This document shows positions 20,119-28,548 of a DNA stretch of 64,000 bases, piece by piece. The notes under the pieces are model-generated. The model made no database searches, was not told the origin of the DNA, and saw only the letters and a program-made list of their open reading frames with translations. The stretch comes from Parapedobacter koreensis (GTDB lineage: Bacteria; Bacteroidota; Bacteroidia; Sphingobacteriales; Sphingobacteriaceae): assembly GCF_900109365.1 (NCBI RefSeq), contig NZ_FNZR01000003.1:682001-746000 (forward strand). Reading direction: 5' to 3'. The stretch's first letter is position 1, and each line of letters begins with the position of its first letter. The position numbers and the translations under genes were made by a program.

Positions 20119-20907
20119 ATGCGAAGTGGTTTGTTAGCCATTGTATGTACGGTTTTGTTCGTTTGGGACGCCTCTGGGCAAGATGAGGCGGATCAGGCCA
20201 AGTATGAGTTAATTCGGGAAACAATTAATTTTCTGGCAACAGATAAAGCGGTTTCGCAGGACACCGCATTTAGGATATCCTGTGAAACGCTGGATTATGA
20301 CTGCTTCAAACAACAGTTGTCCAGTAAACCCATAGCGGGAATCGATCGGTGGTACGACAGCTGGCGTTCCATGGCAGCCACAGACGAGGCAGCGTTGGTT
20401 GCTCTGCGGAACCAAGTATTTGCGGATATCTTCGAACGGCCGGGAAAAGGCTATCGAAAGCAACTGGCTGGTTACGAAGGGTACATCTCCCGCATCGAAG
20501 GCTTGCTGCATCCGCCTGTGGATGAACCAATGGAACAAATCGCTACAGATACAGTTCCGGATTCACTCCTTAACTTGGCGGAATCTCAGTCAACCTATCC
20601 TGAACAACTTACCGATCAAAACGACAACCCTGAAAAAGAAGATACCATGATTGCTTATCTCGCCCTCGCCATTGGCATCATTGCATTAATCATTGCTGCC
20701 CGGCCCATCTTGAAGAAAAAAGAGCAGCAGACGCCTGTTCATTTTGGATTACCTGAGCAGCTGGACGAATTAGCTGTTCGAATGAAACGCTTGGAACAGA
20801 AAATAGCGGATAGCCAAATAAAAGATGAAGCTATCGCCAGTTTGACGGAGATCATGGAGTCGGTGGAAAAACGGGTGGTGGAATTGGAAAATAGTTCCAA
20901 GGTTTGA
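20119..20907 (+). CDS. Unrecognised protein with signal peptide, one membrane helix and coiled coil
   Basis: I do not recognise the family. The 262 aa product has an N-terminal signal peptide (to about residue 20, ASGQ), a periplasmic region of about 150 residues with two Cys near 56 and 62, one membrane helix (MIAYLALAIGIIALIIAARPIL, about 176-197) and a cytosolic tail with heptad pattern (LDELAVRMKRLEQKIADSQ to the end) likely to form a coiled coil. A type I membrane topology is therefore predicted. A near -7 box, GAATTTTG, sits 20 bases upstream at 20092-20099. No operon partner gives a role. Confidence 0.7.
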   Translation: MRSGLLAIVCTVLFVWDASGQDEADQAKYELIRETINFLATDKAVSQDTAFRISCETLDYDCFKQQLSSKPIAGIDRWYDSWRSMAATDEAALVALRNQVFADIFERPGKGYRKQLAGYEGYISRIEGLLHPPVDEPMEQIATDTVPDSLLNLAESQSTYPEQLTDQNDNPEKEDTMIAYLALAIGIIALIIAARPILKKKEQQTPVHFGLPEQLDELAVRMKRLEQKIADSQIKDEAIASLTEIMESVEKRVVELENSSKV

Positions 20908-20954
20908 GCGCATGCGTTAAGTATCCGATATGCAGCAATAAAGCACTGTCGTAA

Positions 20955-21080
20955 AGAGTCGTCAGGAACGGCCCAGAATGGGAAACACGCATCGAAGTGG
21001 ATGTGGTTTGTGAGTTCCAATACCAGGGAAATACCTATCGCATATTGGCAAAATCACAACAGATACATGAAACTTCCTAA
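20955..21080 (+). other. Possible gene remnant (42 open codons without a start)
   Basis: Between the preceding gene and the metallophosphoesterase, the plus strand is open from after a TAA to a TAA at 21078. The translation includes WETRIEVDVVCEFQYQGNT and has the look of beta-sheet protein, but it has no ATG, GTG or TTG start in frame. It may be a decayed 3-prime end of an old gene, or chance. Confidence 0.2.
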
Positions 21081-21098
21081 GGTAGCTGTATCTCGTCA

Positions 21099-22358
21099 CT
21101 AAGTAGCCTGTGGTGCTTCAACCAACTCCAGCAAGGCAATTTCGGGCGGTATGCCCAGTCGGCCCTGGTAGCCGAGGAAACCAAAGCCCCGATTGACGTA
21201 CAACGACTGGCGACCCCGGCGATACAGGCCTGCCCATTGCCTATATAGGTATTGTGCAGGGCTCCACCGGAACCACCGGGATTCGATACCAAACTGCATG
21301 CCATGCGTGTGCCCACTTAAGGTAAGTGCGACCTGCGGATGGGCGTCTACCACTTCGGCTTCCCAATGGGAGGGATCGTGACTGAGTAGGATGATTGGCC
21401 GGTCGGCCACCGTGTCAGATAGGGCTTTGGTCAGGTTGCCATAGCGCGAAAACCCGGCCCGCCCGCTCCAGTTTTCTACTCCGGCGAGGGTAATGGCCTC
21501 GCCACCTTTCTGCAACGTCACCGCTTCATTGATGAGCAGGCGCCATCCCATCTGCTGCTGATAGGCCTTCAGGCGGTGCAGGTTTTCCCGTTTGGCCTCC
21601 GGCGTTGGCCACGATAGGTAGTCGCCATAGTCATGATTGCCCAGGATAGAGTAGACACCCAGTGGTGCACTAAGTTTGGCAAAGGTATCCAGGTAGGGCA
21701 GGACTTCGTCTGCCCGGTTGTTGACGAGGTCACCGGAGAATACGATAAGGTCGGGCTGTTGGGCCATGGCCAAATCTACCCCTTTAGCTACCGCCGCCGA
21801 ATCATCAAAACTCCCTGCATGAATGTCCGTAAGGTGAAGAATCCGTAATCCGTGGAACGCTTTGGGAAGCCCTGCTATCGGTATGGTCACGTTCAAAACT
21901 TGATACCGGTAACGGCGTGTGACGCCATATAGCAAACCGCCGGTGATAGTGCCACCGAGTAACATTGCCAACTGCCCCACGAAGGCACTTCGCGATACCG
22001 TGTTGCCGGATCCAGCAGGAGGTGGTGGAAACCAGGCATCGTGTGCCCACAACAGCACGGCCTTGCCGCCAACGAATAGGTCGCCTAGAAACATGACCGA
22101 TGCCATTACTATTTGCCCAAGGAAGAGCCCGACGAACACGTGTACGGTGTGCATCGCCACGTTACTGGGCCAACCACTGGACGCCCACCGGACAAACAGC
22201 ACAGGGCTGACTAAAGCAGCCACGCTGGCCAGTATGTATAGCAGCAGTACCGTTCGCCTTACCGAAGGGGCCAAGCCCTGGATGCCGTAGCGCACTGCAA
22301 CAAAGCTATAGTACGACAACCAGGCGACGAAAAATAGAGTTAAAAAAAGTGTTCTCAT
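21099..22358 (-). CDS. Membrane-anchored metallophosphoesterase
   Basis: A 419 aa protein with about four N-terminal membrane helices (residues 1-145) and a calcineurin-like phosphoesterase domain. All metal-site motifs are present: LTDIHAG, FSGDLVNNRADE, LGNHDYGDY, LLSHDP and LSGHTHGMQF. This is the YkuE/YaeI-type arrangement; some relatives hydrolyse UDP-diacylglucosamine in lipid A synthesis but many are of unknown substrate. The ATG at 22358 is preferred over a TTG two codons upstream. A GATATTTG box lies 22 bases before the start. Confidence 0.88.
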   Translation of the reverse strand: MRTLFLTLFFVAWLSYYSFVAVRYGIQGLAPSVRRTVLLLYILASVAALVSPVLFVRWASSGWPSNVAMHTVHVFVGLFLGQIVMASVMFLGDLFVGGKAVLLWAHDAWFPPPPAGSGNTVSRSAFVGQLAMLLGGTITGGLLYGVTRRYRYQVLNVTIPIAGLPKAFHGLRILHLTDIHAGSFDDSAAVAKGVDLAMAQQPDLIVFSGDLVNNRADEVLPYLDTFAKLSAPLGVYSILGNHDYGDYLSWPTPEAKRENLHRLKAYQQQMGWRLLINEAVTLQKGGEAITLAGVENWSGRAGFSRYGNLTKALSDTVADRPIILLSHDPSHWEAEVVDAHPQVALTLSGHTHGMQFGIESRWFRWSPAQYLYRQWAGLYRRGRQSLYVNRGFGFLGYQGRLGIPPEIALLELVEAPQAT

Positions 22359-22380
22359 CCGCAATGCTGATAGGAAACGG

Positions 22381-22388
22381 CAAATATC
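22381..22388 (-). promoter_or_regulatory. Likely -7 box for the metallophosphoesterase gene
   Basis: Minus-strand GATATTTG differs from TAnnTTTG only at the first base and is placed 22 bases before the start codon. The same variant occurs before copA at 36434-36441. Confidence 0.35.
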
Positions 22389-22488
22389 GGATGTTGTCCT
22401 TACACGATGCTAATTTTTAGCAAAAAATGGCATTTAGAACAGATTCTTGGTAAACTCGGTCTGTAGCGGCAATACTTGACGTTCTTCC

Positions 22489-22590
22489 TCATTTTTCCTG
22501 CCATTCTTCTGCCGTAATGTGGGGTTTATCCGTATGGGATGCGGTGCGGATCTTACTTTTTCCTGGATACGCCCCGGATCGGCCCCGCAT
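22489..22590 (-). CDS. Possible 33-residue ORF or intergenic repeat element
   Basis: An ATG at 22590 opens 33 codons ending in PHITAEEWQEK. A second minus frame across the same bases is also open and continues to 22430 as ERQVLPLQTEFTKNLF. Neither has a convincing ribosome site. It lies between the TIM-barrel gene and the metallophosphoesterase gene, both on this strand. The sequence looks protein-like but is unrecognised; it might be an interspersed intergenic repeat. Confidence 0.2.
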   Translation of the reverse strand: MRGRSGAYPGKSKIRTASHTDKPHITAEEWQEK

Positions 22591-22643
22591 CCTGCACGGA
22601 AGAAGGCAAAAGAAAGACAAAAGTTTATAGGACGCCGGGGGGG

Positions 22644-23525
22644 CTAGATCGCGGAAACTATGCGATCGAAAACAGCCCGCTGCGCCCGCATGGATCCGAC
22701 TTTATCTGTGGGGTCGGTATGGCATTCCAGTAAAATCCAACCGCCATAATCCATTGCGGCTAGGTTTTCAAGTAGTGCGGTGTAAGGGTAATCGGTACGA
22801 TCGAGCTCACGTACGTGGATGGTATCGCCGAAACGGTGTTTAACCAGGTCGAAATTATATTGGAACCCCTTCCCATGGAGATCCTGCGGATTGCAATTCC
22901 AGCAAAGTGTCGCATTGGGATGGTCGGCGTAATCCATGATGGCCTTGATGTTGGGCAATTCTTGGGTCTCTTCACCATGAACCTCCAGGCGGAGCTGCTG
23001 CCCGAAATCAGCCGCATAAGCGGCAAGTTCGTTTAATGAGGCACCGATTTGCGCCATGGTCTTTTCCCGGGGTACGTCGCGGTGGAAGGCATTGGGCTTG
23101 ACCTTCACACCACTGCCGCCGATATCCGCGCTGAGTTTGATGAATTCCTTTGTACGTACGATGGATGCCTTGAGGGCATTTTGGTCTGGAAAATCATATT
23201 GCTGGTTGGTGCCCATACCAACGATCGCTACGGGGCTGTCGGCGAATTGCTTCCTAATGGCTAGCCTCGCTTGTTTGCTCATTTCTGGTGTGACGTTATG
23301 AGCGTGGTCTACACGTAATTCCACACCCTGCAAGTCGGTATCCGTGCAGTGCTTGATAAGTGTGGGCACATTCCAGTCTTTGCCCCACAGGTAGGTGACA
23401 AATCCCAACTTCATCTTTTTGGCGTCCTTTCTGGGGATATTCGCCATTGCCGAACCGGCGAACAAAGGAATACTGGCCAACAGGGAAGCGGTCTTCAGGA
23501 ATGTTTTTCTACTGATGCTGCGCAT
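22644..23525 (-). CDS. Sugar phosphate isomerase/epimerase (xylose isomerase-like TIM barrel), exported
   Basis: A 293 aa protein. The N-terminus has a twin-arginine-like lead (SISRKTFLKTAS) and a hydrophobic core ending in GSAMA, so export is likely, although the second Arg is replaced by Lys. The remainder is an AP-endonuclease-2/xylose-isomerase-like TIM barrel: GVELRVDHAH near 70, LRLEVHGEE around 180 and GGWILLECHTDP near 270 carry the metal-binding acids and His. Substrate unknown. It has its own -7 box 26 bases upstream, separate from the P-ATPase gene. Confidence 0.82.
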   Translation of the reverse strand: MRSISRKTFLKTASLLASIPLFAGSAMANIPRKDAKKMKLGFVTYLWGKDWNVPTLIKHCTDTDLQGVELRVDHAHNVTPEMSKQARLAIRKQFADSPVAIVGMGTNQQYDFPDQNALKASIVRTKEFIKLSADIGGSGVKVKPNAFHRDVPREKTMAQIGASLNELAAYAADFGQQLRLEVHGEETQELPNIKAIMDYADHPNATLCWNCNPQDLHGKGFQYNFDLVKHRFGDTIHVRELDRTDYPYTALLENLAAMDYGGWILLECHTDPTDKVGSMRAQRAVFDRIVSAI

Positions 23526-23550
23526 GACGAGTTATAATTGGATGGATTAC

Positions 23551-23558
23551 CAAATGTA
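23551..23558 (-). promoter_or_regulatory. -7 promoter box for the TIM-barrel gene
   Basis: Minus-strand TACATTTG fits TAnnTTTG and lies 25 bases before the ATG at 23525, exactly in the gap after the P-ATPase gene. Confidence 0.5.
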
Positions 23559-25592
23559 CTAAAAATTCGGGAATTGCATTCGCTGTATACGAACCGCATT
23601 GCCAATGGCCAATAAGGCTACGCCTACGTCGGCAAAGACGGCCTCCCACATATTGGCCAGCCCCCCGGCACCGAGGATGAGTACGATGGCTTTCACGGCA
23701 AAAGCCAGGACGATGTTTTGCCAGACGATGCGCCGGGTGGCTTTGCCAACGTTGATGGCTACGGGAATCTTGCTGGGTTGGTCGTCCTGAATGACCACGT
23801 CGGCAGTCTCGATGGTGGCATCACTACCGAGCCCGCCCATGGCAATGCCTACATCGCTCAATGCAATGACGGGCGCATCATTTACGCCATCACCAACAAA
23901 AGCGATAATGGATCCGGAAGCTTTCATTTCTTTGATTTTGTTGGCTTTATCTTCGGGTAATAAATCGCCATAGGCATCCGTGATCCCTAACGTATCGGCT
24001 ACGGCCCGGACTACAATAGCCCGATCGCCGCTGAGCATCGTGGGTGTAATGCCAAGTGCTTTCATTTGGTTGATGGCAGCCGCTGCGTCGGGTTTTACCT
24101 CGTCGGCAATGGTGAGATGGCCTGCATACCGGCCGTCATAACCTATCGCAATGACAGTATATGGAATGTCGCCCGTATCTACATTATTATGCATTATCTC
24201 GAATTGGTCGAGCAATTTAAAGTTGCCCACCAGCAGTACTTTGCCTGCCACCAACGCTTTCAATCCGTGGCCGGGTATTTCTTCGACTTGATCCAACCGG
24301 ATAGCCTGATCTACCTGCCCTACATAGTCATGGATGGCTGTTGCCACGGGATGGGTGCTATTGCTTTCCAACGCATTGACCATGGCGAGGATTTCCGCAG
24401 GATCCAATCCATCGCGGATGATGACGTCCTGCACGCGGAATACCCCTTTGGTAAGCGTACCAGTCTTGTCCATCACAACGTGCTTCACGTTGGCCAATGC
24501 ATCAAGGAAATTGCCACCTTTGAATAAGATGCCTCGCCTGCTTGCTGCGCCGATGCCGCCAAAGTAGCCGAGGGGTATCGAAACGACTAATGCGCAGGGA
24601 CAAGAAATAACCAGAAACACCAATGCACGATATAGCCAGTCGTTGAACACGTAATTGGCCACGAAGAAATAAGGCACTACGGTGATCAATAGCGATAGGA
24701 TGACAACAATTGGCGTGTACACCTTGGCAAACTTGCGGATGAATAGTTCCGTAGGAGCCTTCTGAGCGGTTGCATCTTGCACCAGGGAGATAATCTTGCT
24801 GAGTTTGCTATCTGTGTAGGCAGTGGTGATGCGTACCTGGGCTGGCGTATTCAGGTTGATCATGCCAGCCAATACGGTGTCGCCTTTTGCTTTTGTATCG
24901 GGCTTGCTTTCGCCGGTAAGTGCGGCGGTATTGAACGAGGCACTTGCTGACAGGAGCTCACCATCCAGCGCCAGCTTCTCGCCCGGTTTGAGCTGCACCG
25001 TCTGCCCAATGGTGGCTTGCTCGGCCCTGATGGTGCGCGGACGGCCATTATCCATGATGGTCACCTCATCCGGTCGTTGATCGAGCAGGGCCTTGATGTT
25101 TCCTTTGGCCCGCCGTACGGCCAGACTTTGGAGGTTTTCACCAACGGTATAAAACAGCATGACGGCTACGCCTTCTGGGTATTCCCCAATGAAAAAGGCC
25201 CCGACCGTAGCCAAGGTCATCAGGGTAAATTCGGAAAAAAACTCCTTTTTGGCAAAGGCACGGAACATTTCACCGATGACTGGGAGACCGACAGGCAGGT
25301 AGGCGACAATGTACCAGCCCAACCGTGCCCACCCCTCAAAGAAGGTAGGTGCCGGGATCCAGCTATTGTCAAAGGCAAGCCCAAACAGCAACAATACCAA
25401 ACTGACGATGGCGGGAAGAAATAGCTTTAACACATCAGCGTCGTGAGCGTGGACCTCGTGTGTGGCTTCCGGGCCTTGTTTCAACAGATCTGAAGCACCG
25501 GCTTTTTCATACACCTTGTCCTCCAATGTGCAGCAGGTCATATGGCCATGCTCATCATAGGTATGTACGTGGTTCGGATCGGTATTAATCAT
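23559..25592 (-). CDS. Zn/Cd/Pb-type heavy-metal P-type ATPase
   Basis: A 677 aa P1B-ATPase exporting divalent soft metals from the cytosol. No full HMA domain is present; the N-terminus is short and His-rich (HVHTYDEHGH) with a CC pair at about 20-21. Motifs: membrane-site SCPCALVVSIP at about 329, DKTGTLTKG with the phosphorylated Asp near 374, HP in STHPVATAI and GDGVNDAPVIALSDVGIAMG. The CPCALVVS context and the C-terminal Lys and Asp in KAIVLILGAGGLANMWEAVFADVG are those of ZntA-type, not copper-type, pumps. A consensus -7 box precedes it, so it is expressed apart from the pxp genes upstream. Confidence 0.92.
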   Translation of the reverse strand: MINTDPNHVHTYDEHGHMTCCTLEDKVYEKAGASDLLKQGPEATHEVHAHDADVLKLFLPAIVSLVLLLFGLAFDNSWIPAPTFFEGWARLGWYIVAYLPVGLPVIGEMFRAFAKKEFFSEFTLMTLATVGAFFIGEYPEGVAVMLFYTVGENLQSLAVRRAKGNIKALLDQRPDEVTIMDNGRPRTIRAEQATIGQTVQLKPGEKLALDGELLSASASFNTAALTGESKPDTKAKGDTVLAGMINLNTPAQVRITTAYTDSKLSKIISLVQDATAQKAPTELFIRKFAKVYTPIVVILSLLITVVPYFFVANYVFNDWLYRALVFLVISCPCALVVSIPLGYFGGIGAASRRGILFKGGNFLDALANVKHVVMDKTGTLTKGVFRVQDVIIRDGLDPAEILAMVNALESNSTHPVATAIHDYVGQVDQAIRLDQVEEIPGHGLKALVAGKVLLVGNFKLLDQFEIMHNNVDTGDIPYTVIAIGYDGRYAGHLTIADEVKPDAAAAINQMKALGITPTMLSGDRAIVVRAVADTLGITDAYGDLLPEDKANKIKEMKASGSIIAFVGDGVNDAPVIALSDVGIAMGGLGSDATIETADVVIQDDQPSKIPVAINVGKATRRIVWQNIVLAFAVKAIVLILGAGGLANMWEAVFADVGVALLAIGNAVRIQRMQFPNF

Positions 25593-25626
25593 TGTTTACT
25601 TTTTCAAATGGACGCACGGTACCACC

Positions 25627-25634
25627 CAAAGATA
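25627..25634 (-). promoter_or_regulatory. -7 promoter box for the Zn/Cd ATPase gene
   Basis: Minus-strand TATCTTTG, a full TAnnTTTG match, lies 34 bases before the start codon at 25592 in the short gap after the permease gene. Confidence 0.5.
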
Positions 25635-25649
25635 CGGAAAAACCCGACA

Positions 25650-26828
25650 TCATGCCAGTAATTGTACGATGGTTTCATATCCCATCCAGGTCATCAGGAC
25701 AACGACGGCTACCCCGGCAATGCTGAGCCATAGCGGCTGCCTGTACGTGCCTACAATTCCGGGATGGTAAGCCGCAATGAGCATGATGGCCAATGAAAGG
25801 GGTAAAATCAGTCCGTTGAATGCACCGGCCACGATGAGGGTTTTCACGGGTTGGCCGACGATGAGGTATATCATGCAACAAGTCAGGATAAAACCAACAA
25901 TAATGGAATTATTCCATTGTGCGATGCGCGCGTGGAAACTGCGGATAAACGACACCGAAGTATAGGCGGCTCCTACCACGGAAGTAATAGCGGCGGACCA
26001 CATGACCAACCCGAACAATTTATACCCGATTTCGCCGCTGGCCAACTTAAACACGGATGCAGGTGGGTTGGCCGCATCCAGCACGTGGCCAGCGCTAACG
26101 ACTCCCAATGCGGCCAGAAATAAGAGGATACGCATCAACGACGCAATACCAATGGCGCTTAGTGCTCCCCGGTTTACGGCCGGTAGATGACGCTGCCCTG
26201 CGACTCCAGCGTCCAGCAGCCGATGTGCGCCAGCAAATGTAATATAACCACCCACGGTGCCACCAACGATGGTCAGTAAGGCGGTAAAACTAAATGTTTT
26301 GGGGGCTATTGTTTGAATCAACGCTTCACCAACAGGCGGCTTGCTTTGATAAGCGATATAAAGGGTAAGGGCGATCATCAGCACCCCAAGTACTTTGGCA
26401 AACCAGTCCATCGCTTTCCCGGCTTCTTTATAGATAAATATCGCGATGGCAATGCCTGCACTGATGATAGCGCCATGCGCTACATCCAATCCGAGGAGCA
26501 CATTCAATCCCAGGCCTGCCCCAGCGATATTGCCGATGTTGAAGGCCATGCCGCCAAGAAATACCAATGCAGCAATTGCATAGCCCAAACCGGGCAATAC
26601 CCGGTTGGCGACCTGCTGGGCAGGTTGATTGGATACGGTGACGATCCGCCAGATATTTAGCTGGGCAACGGCGTCAATCAAGATGGACAGCAGGATGACA
26701 AAGGCGAAACTTGCACCGAGCTGCGCAGTGAAAACGGCGGTCTGCGTAAGGAATCCGGGACCGATAGCTGATGTGGCCATCAGGAAGGCCGCTCCTAATA
26801 ACACGTTCCAATTGTGTTTATTCATCAT
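25650..26828 (-). CDS. NRAMP-family permease of the 5-oxoprolinase operon (YcsG-like)
   Basis: A 392 aa protein with about eleven membrane helices and the LeuT-like NRAMP fold. In metal-transporting NRAMPs helix 1 carries DPGN and helix 6 carries MPH; here the matching places read SAIGPGFLTQT and GGTVGGYITFAGAH, so the Asp, Asn and Met metal ligands are gone. It is the last gene of the pxpB-pxpC-pxpA block, overlapping pxpA by four bases, as in the Bacillus ycsF-ycsG region. I infer import of 5-oxoproline or a related lactam rather than a metal. General annotation as a Mn/Fe transporter would be misleading. Confidence 0.82.
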   Translation of the reverse strand: MMNKHNWNVLLGAAFLMATSAIGPGFLTQTAVFTAQLGASFAFVILLSILIDAVAQLNIWRIVTVSNQPAQQVANRVLPGLGYAIAALVFLGGMAFNIGNIAGAGLGLNVLLGLDVAHGAIISAGIAIAIFIYKEAGKAMDWFAKVLGVLMIALTLYIAYQSKPPVGEALIQTIAPKTFSFTALLTIVGGTVGGYITFAGAHRLLDAGVAGQRHLPAVNRGALSAIGIASLMRILLFLAALGVVSAGHVLDAANPPASVFKLASGEIGYKLFGLVMWSAAITSVVGAAYTSVSFIRSFHARIAQWNNSIIVGFILTCCMIYLIVGQPVKTLIVAGAFNGLILPLSLAIMLIAAYHPGIVGTYRQPLWLSIAGVAVVVLMTWMGYETIVQLLA

Positions 26829-27544
26829 GAAAATGGGGCTTTAATAGCGATACCGGCCTGCAGGAATGCGTCATGTACGGCTTTGGCAAATGCCGTGGCA
26901 TGGGGAGAATCGCCATGGATACAGAGGGTATCTACTTTTTCAAGTAATATAAATGATTGGTTAATAGCTTGCTGCATATCGGTAATTAATGCATTGGGAC
27001 GGGATCGGGGAGTGAGCGATCCGTCTGCTTCATACCGCCTATCGATAAAGCCTTCGGCAGCTACGCGTATGCCCTTTGCTTGTGCAGCTTTCACCAGGGC
27101 ACTGCCAGCAAGGGCATAAAGTACTAAGTTGCTATCAAAGTCGTGCACGGCCGCCACCAAAGCCTCGGCTAAGTGTATATCCCGCGCTGCCATGTTGTAC
27201 AGTGCACCATGTGGCTTTACGTGGTGAAGGATGCCTCCGGCGGCCTTTGCAAAAGCGGCTAAAGCACCGATTTGGTACAGGGTGATTTGATACGCTTCAC
27301 TCGGCGAAATGGGGCGTTCCTGCCTGCCAAACCCTTCCAAATCCGGCAGCCCGGGATGGGCACCGATGGCTACACCTTGTTGGAGTGCCTGCTGTACGGT
27401 TAGCTCCATCCGCAATGGATCCCCGGCATGGAAGCCACAGGCAATATTGGCTGATGATGCATAGGCAAACAATACGTCGTCCATGGATCCGGGTTGATTG
27501 CCCGGTGTTTCACCCATATCGCAATTCAAATCGATAGTAATCAT
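26825..27544 (-). CDS. pxpA: 5-oxoprolinase subunit A (LamB/YcsF family)
   Basis: Part of the ATP-dependent PxpABC enzyme that opens 5-oxoproline (pyroglutamate) to glutamate. 239 aa, with the family motifs DLNCDMGE at the N-terminus, NIACGFHAGDP near 34-44, GAHPGLPDLEGFGR near 62-75, VKPHGALYN near 108 and EGFIDRRYEADGSL near 160. The ATG at 27544 overlaps the stop of pxpC by one base (TGATG); a TTG one codon upstream is less likely. Stop overlaps the permease start by four bases, so translation is coupled. Confidence 0.95.
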   Translation of the reverse strand: MITIDLNCDMGETPGNQPGSMDDVLFAYASSANIACGFHAGDPLRMELTVQQALQQGVAIGAHPGLPDLEGFGRQERPISPSEAYQITLYQIGALAAFAKAAGGILHHVKPHGALYNMAARDIHLAEALVAAVHDFDSNLVLYALAGSALVKAAQAKGIRVAAEGFIDRRYEADGSLTPRSRPNALITDMQQAINQSFILLEKVDTLCIHGDSPHATAFAKAVHDAFLQAGIAIKAPFS

Positions 27545-28548
27545 CAACGTGCGGTTAGTAGGTTGGTTGCTAAAGCAATTGCCAACTTGCTCAACTGATT
27601 TTCGTGGTGAATATATAATTTTTCAGCTTCGATTCGGCTGATTTCCTTGAAATAAATTATATCGCCCGGTTTAAACTGGGCGCATAATGGCATATCCACC
27701 GCTGCGACCTGCGCAATACGGGGATAGCCACCGGTGGTCTGGCAATCTGCCATCAGCAAGACCAAGCTACCGTTGCCCGTCACCTGGATGGTTCCGGGAG
27801 CCACTGCGGTGGAAAGCAGTTCGCGGCTGACAAACCGATGCGTTGGTGGCCCATCCAGCTGATAGCCCATGCGGTTGCTGGTAGTACTCACCGTAAAAGG
27901 GGACGACAGGAAGTTGACAACGGATTCGCCCCTGAACCAGGTGAACTCATGGGCAGGAACTATGCGCACGGTGTTGCGCTTTTTGGATAAGAACAGCCAA
28001 CGGGCGATACCCCAAGGGGGGTAATTGATCGTTTGCCGTTGCAGACGGCGGAACAATTCCACAGTGATGTCGGTGAGGCTGCTGCATGCCTGCAACATAT
28101 CGCCCCCTTGCAGTGCTCTTCCTTGCAGTCCACCAATGGCCGCCGTGGTATAGGTGCTTCTGCTGCCCAGTGCCTCAGGGACATCCCACCCGCCAGCCAC
28201 GGCAAGGTAGCTGCGGCATCCGGATGGGTTGGTGGCCAAATGGATGTAGGTGCCAGTAGGGATGAACAGTGGCCTGTCTGGTGGCAAGGGCGTTGAATTG
28301 GCTTCCAGGATAGCACCATCGCCCGAATAAGCCAGCAGGATGTCGGTCTCCGCCTGAAACGCGGCATTGCCATAGGTAAACTCGATAACAGCCTGTTCCC
28401 CGGTATTGCCTACCGCGAGGTTGGCAATGCGGGCAGCCAGCCGATCCATCGCACCGGAAATGGGAACTCCCTGCGATAGGTATCCCCAACGGCCCATATC
28501 CTGTATGGTGCTCATCATGCCTGCTTTATGAATACGGATACGCATCAT
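27544..28548 (-). CDS. pxpC: 5-oxoprolinase subunit C (KipA/AHS2 family)
   Basis: 334 aa biotin-dependent-carboxyltransferase-like protein. Recognisable segments are MSTIQDMGRWGYLSQGVPISGAMD at the start, AIEFTYGNAAFQAETDILLAYSGDGA, NRMGYQLDGP and VQVTGNGSLVLLMADCQTTGGYPRIAQV near the end, all typical of the AHS2 domain. The start at 28548 (MMRIRIHKAG) is chosen; an upstream ATG at 28605 would overlap pxpB by 80 bases and adds residues foreign to the family. With PxpB it forms the catalytic core that activates 5-oxoproline with ATP. Confidence 0.94.
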   Translation of the reverse strand: MMRIRIHKAGMMSTIQDMGRWGYLSQGVPISGAMDRLAARIANLAVGNTGEQAVIEFTYGNAAFQAETDILLAYSGDGAILEANSTPLPPDRPLFIPTGTYIHLATNPSGCRSYLAVAGGWDVPEALGSRSTYTTAAIGGLQGRALQGGDMLQACSSLTDITVELFRRLQRQTINYPPWGIARWLFLSKKRNTVRIVPAHEFTWFRGESVVNFLSSPFTVSTTSNRMGYQLDGPPTHRFVSRELLSTAVAPGTIQVTGNGSLVLLMADCQTTGGYPRIAQVAAVDMPLCAQFKPGDIIYFKEISRIEAEKLYIHHENQLSKLAIALATNLLTAR

